This document shows positions 24,244-34,312 of a stretch of 64,000 nt of DNA, one piece after another (within the stretch, counting starts at the first letter, position 1; each line of letters starts with the position of its first letter). Under the pieces are notes generated by a model. That model was given only the letters and a program-made list of their open reading frames with translations, was not told the DNA's origin and made no database searches. A program made the position numbers and the translations under genes. This DNA comes from Isoetes taiwanensis (lineage: Eukaryota; Streptophyta; Lycopodiopsida; Isoetales; Isoetaceae). Where the stretch lies: NCBI GenBank assembly GCA_021234155.1, contig JAJEKV010000058.1:4722600-4786599 (forward strand). The letters run 5' to 3'.

Positions 24244-26685
24244 TGACGCCAAGCGTGTATTGTAAAGGAAACCTAGTTATGAAACAAAATAAATCACATC
24301 AAGCTTGTATTAGCAAGCATAATATTCTAGAGGAAATCTAATATGGAACAAAACAAATCACGCCTAGCGTGTATTAGCGAGCACAATATTGTGAAGGTGA
24401 AGTTGAGGATATACCTTGTACATCAACACCATTGTAAGTTCCAGGCAAGGAGTTTTAGCACTAGGGACTTGGTTTTTTATTGCTAAGGTGCTAATATGTG
24501 GTTTAGCATCCACTTTGCTATAGACCAATGCACGCTTGGCGTGATTTAAGATATTCACTATTCTGAAAATCACGCTTAGCGTGTAATTCCCTCTTATGCT
24601 TGACGAGGTGGGGACATATGAGAAAAACTCATAAGAAAGCTCTAAAAAAAAACAGAGACGAAAGCTTAAAAAAAAAAACTCAGGGTAAGGATACAGCCTG
24701 CCTCCATCTGCCTGCCTCCATCTGCCGGGTCTTGCCATCGCCATCTTCATCCATCTTACCATCTACTCCAAAGGCTATGTTTAACAATAGTTTACATTGT
24801 AAAACAAGTCTCCTTAAACCACTAAAGTAGCCACTAACGCAGAGTTGCTAAGTTTCAAGGACAGACTGTTCTACCCATGTTTTAAAGCCTTACTCAGGCA
24901 ATGTCATACATTATGTAACGTGCCTGCTAACACCATCTTGCTTAGCCGCATGTATTCTTTACAGGCAATTAGAACCAGCCCACTATTCCGCACAAATCTG
25001 CCAATTTCACTATCACATAGAACTAAGCTATATCACCGCTTATTTAAATTCTGGAAGCAGAGGCACGTATTCAAATCCTAAGGGAACAAAGCCGAAATCA
25101 AACATACAATAAATTATCTCCATCATCATCGCCATTGCCGGGTCTTGCCATCGCCATTTCGGAGCAGACGATTTATCCAGGTAGTACTAGGCCCCAGATT
25201 ACACCGGGGGCTTAACAAGGAAATTAAGCCATCACTCGCTCCACGGGCCCTTCATTTCCCAATCTGGCGCCTTAATTCCGGTCGGTTCCTCGGTGCGTCA
25301 TGCGCAAGCAAGAAACAAAAGTGAGCAGGATGAAAGCGAGAGAAGAAAAGAAAGAAGTATTAGAGCTGCGGTACGCCATCCCAAATTCGACTCTTTGTGC
25401 ATGCTCCATCGCCAAATCCGACACGCTCTTTTGCTCATCGCCAAATCGGACCTGCTCGCACTTTTGCTCCATCGATCTTTAAATGCGCCATTTGTTCTAT
25501 CCATGTTGAGTACATACGTAGATCATCCATACCTTCTGCCAGTCATCGCCATAGCCATGCGTTCGAGGAAAATTATTCCCCCCTTTTTTTCTTTACCTCT
25601 TTTGTAAAAAAATCAGCTCACTAAAGATTTTTCTTCTCCATTTTCCCCTGCATCGACACAAGCATGTCGACCAAAATGGTAAGTTATGCTTCTCTCAATT
25701 TTTTTTTTGTTGTATCTGTTTTCTCAAGAAGAGCCACGCCTATGCCGTCTACTCTTTTCGGGATTTTCAAAAAGTCCTTAGAATGTTATTTCGTGAGGCA
25801 ACTATGGTATGTACGCTCACGCAACCCACCAATACAATCGAAAGAGCACATCGTATCATGAATGGATGAAAGGGGAAGCCATGGATCAAGCAAGAATTTG
25901 GAAGAAGAAGCACAAAAGAAGCACAAAATGTGTTTTGTAAATTTGAATTTCACGACGTGTCTTGAAATTTGAATTTCGCACTTTCTTTTAACTTTCTTGT
26001 TTTCGATGCGACCACCAATACTACTGAGACCCAAAGCATTTTCCAAAAAAAAAAACACAGGTGATCCGTGCAAATAGATCCGGCAAAGAAGAATATAGCT
26101 TCCAGGTCTGATTTATTTTTATTTCTTACACATTTGCACATTTGCGCTTCCGTTTTTGCAGCCATATTTTGATTCTGACTCTTGAACAAGAACAAATTTA
26201 TCTGGCTATTCCGGCTTCCTAATGCTGGCCCTCACCCTGCTAATCACTCCCAAATCAGGATTTATCAATCCTATACAATTATTCTTGCCATTTTTTCTTT
26301 TTCTGCTCCATCATCTGCTTGTTGCTTTGGCATCACCCATCTGACACCTTCATCCGACGCTTTGCTTTGGCAACTAGAATGAATATGCCAACAAACAAAC
26401 CTAGCTAATATGAAGAGGCGAAGTACAAGTTTGTGCTTTGACAACTAACTAGCTATGCCTGAATTTTCCAAAGCTGCACTGATTTTGTTGAAAGCTGCAC
26501 TGATTTTGTTGAGGCGCTGCCGACTTCCCAAAGCACACGCCGACTTCCAAAGCTATACCGAGCTTTTTTGAGGTGTTAGCGATAATGGCTTATTTCTTTT
26601 TTGCCACATTCAAAAACTCATTCTTTGTCGTCATTTCTTTCTAAAAAGCATTGTAAGATACTTTATCTCTTGGGCACGCTAAGCG
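24244..26685. repeat. Scattered imperfect palindrome CACGCTNAGCGTG
   Basis: Variants occur at about 24246 (GACGCCAAGCGTG), 24296 (CACATCAAGCTTG), 24360 (CACGCCTAGCGTG), 24530 (CACGCTTGGCGTG), 24570 (CACGCTTAGCGTG) and 26673 (CACGCTAAGCGTG). The first three are each followed by TATT. No TIR pair could be assigned. The rest of the interval holds no recognised gene. Confidence 0.6.
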
Positions 26686-27660
26686 TGCATTATTTTTGTC
26701 CCATTGCATTTTTGTTTAGAAATGCATTCTTTATGTTTTCCAGTTTTATTTCTAGAAATGAGCTATTTCTAATCTCGAGATGTCGTGGTTTGATCATAGC
26801 CATTGGAGATTCTATCTCAAATTCATCGGCAAATCTGGGCCATTGGGATTCCTTTTTACAAAATTATCTAAGGTAGATATAAACTATGTTTTCTATTTCC
26901 AAGATATATTGTATCTTAGTTATTGGGTTTCTATGTTTTCTATAAACTATGTTTTCTATTTCCAAGACATTCTTGGGTTGTATTAGATTCTCATTTTTTT
27001 TATACGCTTGCCTTTAGGCATTTTTCATTTGAATGCATGTGGAAAGCATGAATATTAAATCCTTTCTCATTTTTTTTAACCATTTGCCCGTTAGACATTT
27101 TCATTTGGGTGCATTTGGAAAGCGTAAATATTCTTAATATGTAACTTCTTAGAGTCTCACTTTTCCTATCAACTTAGAATGACTAATATTCATTTCTATA
27201 TTGTAGCTTTGGATATGGTGCTATTATATGAGAGATGGAGAACCGCAGAAATTGCCTATTGAGTGCATCAATCTAAATGGGAAGTGTGAAAGTTTATGGG
27301 GTAAAAGATGGAGAAGAAACTTCATAGTTTTCATGTGATATCAAATTTTATGAAACTCACTTTTACATGTAGCTATTTCTACTAATGCCACAGAAGATGT
27401 GAATTTCAATTACTATGTAAAATTTCTCATATCACTTTATATAATACTATCATGCTATATTGTGAAATTTTGTCCATTCTTTAAGTAATATGATATTACA
27501 TTTTTGTGTTTTGGACATAAGATGTGCGAATTTGAACATGCTATTTAAAACATGCAATATGATTTTTGTCCCAAAATTACGACTTAATCCCAATTTAATT
27601 GAATGATGGTTTTCTGCTCTCTTAACTATTGCGCAACCTCGAACCCAGCATCAAAATCTC

Positions 27661-27672
27661 GCTCTGATACCA
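27661..27672 (-). promoter_or_regulatory. Primer-binding site (initiator Met tRNA)
   Basis: The minus strand reads TGGTATCAGAGC, the standard plant LTR-element primer site, separated by one base from the LTR end ...TTTCA. Confidence 0.92.
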
Positions 27673-27673
27673 A

Positions 27674-28439
27674 TGAAATGGTCCTCGGCTTCACCGAAGC
27701 TACTAGGCGCATCAATCCACACCTACCGCCTCTGCCCTCGAAATCCCTGATTACCCACGGTGTTTCAGTCTTTCCTGAAGACTTAGATTGATGCCGATAA
27801 TCATAGGTTTGCTCAAGAATAGCTATGGCTTACAGTACGCTTCCTTTGGAAAATATGGCTCTGATATATATAACATGAAACAGGGAGCTGAAGGGCTTCC
27901 CGTGAAGCCCAAGGGCCGATTTGGCAGATCGATCTGCCTCCCCAGCTTCTAGATCTCTCCTGGGATCTGTTCGATGCTCGTAAGGGCAAATCCGGAAGGT
28001 TGCCTGCGCCATAGCCCAGCCCGTTGGCTGTTGGCTTGCCCGCCAATCGGGTCATGCCACGTCATTTCTTATTAAGGGATTTACTTCCATAGATTTTAGT
28101 TTATTTTGCCCTTTATATCTTTTAACATGTGGCGTTTAGTCTAGTGGTAACACACTAGATCTAGCAACTATAAGTCTCGAGTTCGAGACTGCCCAGAATC
28201 GCACTCTGAACTGTTGGGTGTCAAAACCCACAACGCAATGTAAAGTGGTTGGGGGCAGGGCCCAAACAAGCAATGTAGTGTGGTGTGTGGTCACATCTTT
28301 AGTTGGATGCTGCCTAGTGCAATGTAAAGTGGTTGGGGGCAGGGCCCAACCAAGCAATATAGTGTGGTGTGTGGTCACATGTTTAGTTGGATGTTGCCTA
28401 GTGGCGTGACGTTAAAATACTATCTATCTATCTATAACA
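27674..28439 (-). repeat. 5' LTR of the chromovirus, interrupted by a SINE
   Basis: 27674-28130 is about 95% alike to the 3' LTR. The last few bases (AACA at 28436-28439) follow the SINE and abut the target duplication AACTG. Confidence 0.88.
28131..28435 (+). mobile_element. tRNA-derived SINE with internal 84-bp duplication
   Basis: The head contains RNA polymerase III promoter boxes. Box A is TAGTCTAGTGGTA (28138-28150). Box B is GTTCGAGACT within GAGTTCGAGACTGCC (about 28180-28193). The body holds an 84-bp unit twice (28235-28318 and 28319-28402). The 3' end reads GTGACGTTAAAATACTATCT and closes in a (CTAT)n tail. It is inserted next to the outer end of the chromovirus 5' LTR. No clear target duplication was found, and about three LTR bases seem lost. 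Confidence 0.88.
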
Positions 28440-30529
28440 AACTGGAAACGTTTAAAGGTCGAAAAAGGTAAAAAACATTTAATATAGACATGGCTTTCAA
28501 CATTATGCTTTGCATGCGACATCTCTAAGTTCCTTGGATCAATTTATGTACATCAGCACCTTCTTGAGAATGTTGTTTAGTGTCTTGGCCTTACTATTTG
28601 ACCATCCTCTGTCTGATCTCCACATTCTTTACCAAGCTTCCCATAAGTTGTTCATTTCTCGTCTAGTTGGTTCTTGCGACCATTGGAATTTTTGGCATGG
28701 CTTTTGTATCCTCGGTGTTGGCTATAGATTGTGCCTGTTTTTGGGGATGGGTGTTCAACTTAGGCTTGGCGTCCCTTGGTGTCATTTGGCTCTTTCAACA
28801 TTGTTGTTCCCGTTGTGTCATTTGGTGCTATTGCTCTAGTCTTTTCGCTTAGTTGGTGTTGTTCATTATGTTGTTCTCTTGGGTTTGCTATCCCCTCTAT
28901 GTCTATTTTCGACTATGCCATATTGTTCGTTTTTTTTTTTAATCTCTGTGTTCTGCCTTGCTTTCTGCTTCAAGCATCTTTGTTCCTTCAGTTGCCCTCT
29001 ATAGCATATTACACCACTCTTCTCGTTGGAATTGTCCCATCTGTCTGGTTGCATCTTGATGTTCTTTGCTTATAGGATTCTTATGTTTTTCTTTCGTCCA
29101 ATTGCGAGTTTGTTCTTCTTACCCCTCCGGGTTCGACAACAAGATTCTATGCCCTTCTCTTCCTCAGTTCGTTTCTCCTGTATATTCTATTTAGTTCTGT
29201 CTAGTTGTTCGCTCAGTTTGGGGTGTTCGCCAAGTTGTAGTCCCTTGATGTCGTCTTCCACATGTGCCAGATAATTCTATTTCACTTCTTGAAATTCGTT
29301 GTTCAGGTCTCTATAGTTATGTCTAGTCCTCTATATTGCTTCATTAGCCTCAAGGATATCTGGTATTTTGTTGTTGTGCTTGAGAGTTCGCTTGGAACCA
29401 TTGTATATGTATGATTTACATTGGAATTTAGTCTTTCTTTTTAGTGTTTCGTCATTATGGTTTTCGCTCTAGTTTGTTGGTACATTGATTCTTATGTTTT
29501 GTTGTTCATGTGCTCTTTCTGGTGGTTGTAGTTTGTTGTGTGTTCGGTGCTCATGTTTGTTTGTCTTTTACGCATTCCATTTTGCTCCTTAGTCTCAGCT
29601 TTCTTCTTTGTTAAATCATGGTTAGTTCGCATCGTCTTTAATCTGGTGTCCTCATGCCTCCATCTAGCCTCCCACTATTCCTTGCTAGGTTTTACATTCA
29701 ATGACTAGTTTTTCATCTTCTTAGCTATTGTCTCGCCTCGGCTCCCTTGGGTTCACCAATCTCATTCAGCTGTTGTTTTACCTTTGGCGCACCCTTGATA
29801 TTGGTTGCTCCTCGTATGTTTTTGACATCCTTTGTTTCTTAGTCATTCCCTATCAGGTCACTTCAGTCCCAAGTCATTTCTTCATCACCCAATTTTCATA
29901 AGTTTTATAGTTGTTTCCCATGATGGCTCTTTCTGCATTTATGCAATTAAGAAGTCGTCTGCCCTCTCCGTGATCTATCTTGCTCTTGTCTCCTTTTAGT
30001 GCTATTGCTCTGGTCATTTCTCTCAGTTAGTCTTGTTCATCATATTGTTCTCTTGAGGCTGCTAGTCCCTCTGTGTCTATTTCCGACTGGACCATATTGT
30101 TTTTATTTATTTCCTATCTCTGCGTTCTGCTTTCATTTCTGCCCCAATCGGCTCAGTTGCCCGCTATATAGCTTATTGCATCATTCTACGCATCTGGATT
30201 GCTCCATTGGCCTGGTTGCTTCTTGGCATTCTTTCTTTTCAGGATTATTAGTTTGTTTTGTCCTATTATGCAAGGTCTCCGATGTGAGTTGTCTTGTATG
30301 TTGTTACTATTCTTGAAAGTTCGTTTGGGTCCATTATGCATGGATGATATATGTTGGAATTTAATCTTTGATTTTCACAGTGTTTGTCAGATGGTTTTTC
30401 TTCGCTGTCATTGTTGGTGCATTGATCATCTAATTTATTTTCATGTGTACGTTGTTGTGGTCATAGTTGTGATTTATGTTCGGTTTTTGGGCCTTATTTG
30501 TTTATGCATTCCATATGTGCCTGTTGCCA

Positions 30530-30720
30530 GTTACAGGTTATTGAAGATGAAAGCCATACTCTTCTGAGTTGTCTTGCTTTTGAGATAGTCCGGAATCATT
30601 TTTCGACCTTAGCATATTCCACGCTTCCACAACTTCTCAGTGCACCATCTGTGCATGACTTGGCATTATACATACTTGAGGTTCTAGATAAACGTCTGCA
30701 ATTACTGAGCCCTCAGTAGT
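30530..30720 (+). pseudogene. LINE ORF2 C-terminal zinc-knuckle remnant
   Basis: The frame reads IEDESHTLLSCLAFEIVRNH, matching VEDELHVIVRCPSYSRIRDK in the LINE at 37.35 kb (E-D-E-x-H-x-L-x-x-C). It ends at a stop at 30717, followed by a 3'UTR with CATGACCTATTGGTCTCCGT and GGACGTTAAAA before the tail. Confidence 0.75.
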
Positions 30721-30876
30721 CATTATCTAAGCTTGTCTAGTATCATCATTACTGCAAAGGGTTTTCCCTTGAAAACCTTTCGAGGCAGCGGTTTTTTAAT
30801 CCTAGTAGTAATGATTGTACTAGCCCATTGTATGGGTCCCATGACCTATTGGTCTCCGTGGACGTTAAAAAAACTA

Positions 30877-30956
30877 TTCTATTCTATTCTATTCTATTCT
30901 ATTCTATTATATTCTATTCTATTCTATTCTATTCTATCTATTCTATCTATCTATTC
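30877..30956 (+). repeat. (TATTC)n LINE tail
   Basis: About 15 pentanucleotide repeats with a few TATC variants directly follow GGACGTTAAAAAAAC. This is the 3' terminal microsatellite of LINE unit I. Confidence 0.85.
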
Positions 30957-31282
30957 TTTGTTAATCGTGGTTGGCTCGTATCATCTTTATGAAGTTTGTA
31001 TCATTTGTCTCCGTCTTTCTCCCACCATTCCTTGTTAGGTTTTGCATAATATTCTCACCTTTTGTCTCGCCTCAGCTCCCTTTGGGTTCACCAACCTCAT
31101 TCGACAGTTGTTTCTTTTCTGGCACACGCATGGTATCGGTTGCTCATATATTATTCTTTGTCGTTCTCTACCAGGTCACTCCAGTTCCAAGTCAGTTCTT
31201 CATTGCACAAAGGTCTTAGCTCCATAGTTGTTTCCCATGATGTTCCTTTTCTGCATCTCTGCCACTAATAAATCGTCTCCCC

Positions 31283-32460
31283 CTCAGTGATCTTACTTGT
31301 TTCTGCTTGCAGTCTCGGTCTATGATTGGAGGAGGTAAGTTCCTCTTTGTGTCAGATGTTATTGCTTTGCAAAGGACCTTTCCCTAGAATGCCATTGTTC
31401 TCTTCTTATATAGAAGAAAACCATCATTCTGGGGAAAGGGATGTCTGTTTTGGCGTCACGCCATTTTGGGCATCAGATCTATCTATAGCCTGAGCCTTCT
31501 ATGGCGCAGGCTTCCTTTGGCTTTGTCTACCAGTGCTCGGATTTGACGGTCCGCGCTTAATTTTCCAGGGACGGGCAAAATAATTGTACACTTTTCGCGT
31601 GACAAGAAGTTCCTAAATTCAAGCCTTTCAAATGCAATAAAAAAATTTAAGATCACATAAACCAACCAGTGTTTTTCCTCAAAAACATAGATAGATACAT
31701 AGAACAAGGCATATTTCTATTATTATTATTATTTTTTTTTTTTTTTTGAGGGTAAGAGTGTGTTTTTTTGTTATTAATAATAATAATAAAGATACAGAGA
31801 GTCCCCAGTGGGACAAATAGGAAGCATTAGGGCTATTATACGGGTTCTCTATGCATCAATGATGTGTGTACTAAGGGAAGTCCTATTTCCACAACAACAC
31901 AATGGTAGAGAGACCCCATCTGGTCAGTTACTCATATTGCTTTCTCCACTAAACTCAGATTGTTCCACCATTAGATCTATCATAATTTCAGATTTCTATT
32001 ATAAGTTCATGAAATGTATAATGAAGTTCACATCATATGCAGACGGATTGAAGAATTTCATGGTATTTGGTTGGTTGGTTTGTACTTGTAATGCAAATGC
32101 AATGCTTGGAATGAAATAATAAGAAATAAAAGACTTCTAATGTCAATGGTTCATTGGTATCTATAATGTATATTTTAAGTCCGGTTAAAAAATGGGATGC
32201 ATAGAGATATTATAATCAATAATAATATAAATGTTTAAAATTTATAAAGATATATAGCAAGAAAAATGACGGGCATTTCTCTGCTCTAGTCTTTCAAATG
32301 ACAAGTATGTCTTGTAGTTGCCCTTCTCTATGACGGGCAATTGCCCAAGTGCTACCCTTCTTTTGCTGTACAAATTTTTTTTCACCTATTTTGACGAGCA
32401 GAAATCCCAAAAACGGGCATGAAAGCCGTCAAATTCGAGCCCTGCTATCTACTATATATC
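31283..32460. other. Non-coding stretch within the LINE cluster
   Basis: It contains T-run and (ATT/AAT)n microsatellites at about 31715-31795 and AT-rich sequence after 32100. No gene was recognised. Confidence 0.35.
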
Positions 32461-32727
32461 CATGTTGCCTGCTAGCATTCCTCATCGGCGTTTCCTCTGA
32501 GCTGAATTCTATTGGTTCTAGAGTTTTCCTTCCACCCTCCTCTGAGTCTAGTCACCTGGTGTCGGCTCATCTTAACATCTGTTGATTTCTTCTCGTTCCA
32601 CCTAGTGAGGGCTAGATTGACTCCTCTCTTCTATATCTTTGTGGCTGGTGGCCGTTGCAATTTCCCAGCGTAGCACTTGTCGCTTCTAGAGGGCACCTAG
32701 GGGCAGACCCCTCCCCGTCGGGCCTAG

Positions 32728-32839
<112 letters not shown>

Positions 32840-33115
32840 GCTTCCGAGTATTCTCATTTGTTGTGTCATTATCTCTAGAATCCTTTTTCTGTCCTGCTCA
32901 TGTGTTTTCTGATTCGGTTGGCGTTCTAATGCTTGGCACATGAGGGCGGCTAACTTCTTGCCTTAAACTTCCATGTGGTCTGTTTGTTTACAGCTGGCGC
33001 GAGATGAATTGTCTTTTCAATTTTTGATATTGTGTTATTGTGCTTGGTTGCTTGTGTTAACTATTAACTATTTGTTTACTATCGGGTTGATTCTCGGTTG
33101 GCCATTGGTCATGCT

Positions 33116-33163
<48 letters not shown>

Positions 33164-33565
33164 CGCCGGATTTGGGCCCGGACAGCTGGGTGCTAGGGTT
33201 TCTGCTGTAACTTCAGAAAGCCATAGCTCTCACATACAGTGTCAGATTGCAACGGGGTTGGGCTCGTTGGAAAGCTTATTTCGAGCTCTTTCCAACGGTG
33301 TATAACATCAATACTTTTGATTCAGTTTGGCAGTCTGTAATTGGCATTTTCCGGGACTGTGTACAGGAGCGGGTAGTAGGACAGATGGCAAAAAAGAAAC
33401 GGATTTGTAGATGGATTTGGAGAAACAAAAAAAGAGGGAACCGAGGATGCTGGGTCGTCGTCAGACTCAGGGGGAACTAGAAGTATCAAGAAAACAGGGA
33501 ACCTGGTTTTTTCCTCCACAAAATCGGAAGCTCCAGAGAAAACTGACCCGGCCCCAGAGGGTACA

Positions 33566-34291
33566 GTGACCAAGCAAGATCTGTTAGATGCCGTTGGCCA
33601 GATGAGGGCAGCCATGGAATTCTCAACCATGTCTATGAAGACATCAATGGAGGCCTCTGTCCAAAACATGGTAAGTGATTTGAAATCTTTCTTGTTAGCT
33701 CATGTGCAAGCAGAAGTGGAGAAATGTCAGCACAATATGATAATGGAACTAGAGCAGTTCAAGAAGGGAATTAAAGCAGAATTTGAAGCTTTCAAGCAAG
33801 AGGTTTTGAGTGAAGATAGTGATTGCGAAGATGATGTAGAAGAGCAGGAAGAAAAGGACACATCACGGAATCCAAAAGCAATTATCGGCTTTTATAGAAG
33901 AGCAAGAAAGGAGAGAAAAAGCATTGAACATCCGCTTGATTGGCATACGGAACAGACTGCAGAAAAGACCAAAGACATTGTTCGGGCTTTTTGTGAAAAT
34001 GAATGGGGCGGTGATAGATTCAGCATTACAGATGCATTTCGGATTGGCAAGCAAACTGATAGGGATCGTCACATTATTGTTAAATTCAGATCAAAGGAAG
34101 ACAAGATTAATATACTGAAAAAGAAGACCATGCTCAAGGGAAAGAAGATCTGGATCAATGACGATCTTACTAAGAACCAGTTTCAAGAGTACAAGGAACA
34201 GGTGCAGATCCTCAAGGAAGCAAGGCAAGAGGGAAAAAAAGCATACTGGCGACGAGGGAAGGTCATGGTGGAAAATCCAGAAAGTGCATAG
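33566..34291 (+). CDS. LINE ORF1 protein (nucleic-acid chaperone type)
   Basis: This is an open frame of about 240 codons; the same frame stays open upstream to about 33390 without an ATG. A possible start, MAKKKR at 33386, lies in another frame, so a frameshift in the N-terminus is likely. Residues 1-75 are heptad-rich (coiled coil for trimerisation). An acidic stretch, EDSDCEDDVEEQEEKD, follows. The C-terminal half reads DAFRIGKQTDRDRHIIVKFR, then KKIWINDDLTKNQ and AYWRRGKVMV. This is the L1-ORF1-like RNA-binding fold seen in many LINEs. The protein would coat LINE RNA. ORF2 begins 22 nt after its stop. Confidence 0.75.
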   Translation: MTKQDLLDAVGQMRAAMEFSTMSMKTSMEASVQNMVSDLKSFLLAHVQAEVEKCQHNMIMELEQFKKGIKAEFEAFKQEVLSEDSDCEDDVEEQEEKDTSRNPKAIIGFYRRARKERKSIEHPLDWHTEQTAEKTKDIVRAFCENEWGGDRFSITDAFRIGKQTDRDRHIIVKFRSKEDKINILKKKTMLKGKKIWINDDLTKNQFQEYKEQVQILKEARQEGKKAYWRRGKVMVENPESA

Positions 34292-34312
34292 GTATTTGAG
34301 ACCACTAGGATT

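Larger units (their letters stand above)
19419..28439 (-). mobile_element. Ty3-type LTR retrotransposon (chromovirus), decayed
   Basis: The element is read on the minus strand. The 5' LTR is 28439-27674, with a SINE inside its outer end. The primer-binding site TGGTATCAGAGC (initiator Met tRNA) is at 27672-27661, one base after the LTR. The polypurine tract GAAAGGGGGAGG lies at about 19907-19896 and the 3' LTR at 19893-19419. LTRs begin TGTTATGAAC and end ACCATTTCA. The 5-bp target duplication AACTG flanks both sides (19414-19418 and 28440-28444). Near the 3' LTR a chromodomain remnant and the preceding integrase C-terminal region can be read through frameshifts. No intact gag or pol frame remains, and the middle (22.7-27.6 kb) may contain later insertions. 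Apart from the SINE, the two LTRs differ by a small number of substitutions and indels. Confidence 0.9.
28450..30956 (+). mobile_element. LINE unit I: tandem T-rich leader modules joined to a truncated 3' end
   Basis: 28780-29100 is repeated at 29998-30260, and 29609-29990 is repeated at 30957-31290, so a module of about 1.2 kb is in tandem. The sequence is strongly T/C/G-rich and A-poor on the plus strand, like a LINE leader. From about 30530 it turns into a LINE C-terminus (see next feature), and 30830-30956 is a 3'UTR with a (TATTC)n tail. The central coding part is missing. It could be an internally deleted copy or a 5'-truncated LINE inserted into leader repeats. Confidence 0.55.

Noticed and set aside
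25664..25690. A start exon (MSTKM followed by GTAAGTTATG)
   Set aside because: The start-plus-donor looks good, but no downstream exon or domain could be linked and it lies inside the decayed retrotransposon. It is too weak to list as a gene.
28131..28200. A functional tRNA gene
   Set aside because: Box A and box B are present, but the cloverleaf does not close properly and the sequence continues into a SINE body with a (CTAT)n tail.
28510..30719. Hydrophobic small membrane-protein genes on the plus strand
   Set aside because: T-rich leader repeats give Leu/Phe/Val-rich frames in any phase, and the frames are not conserved between the tandem modules.
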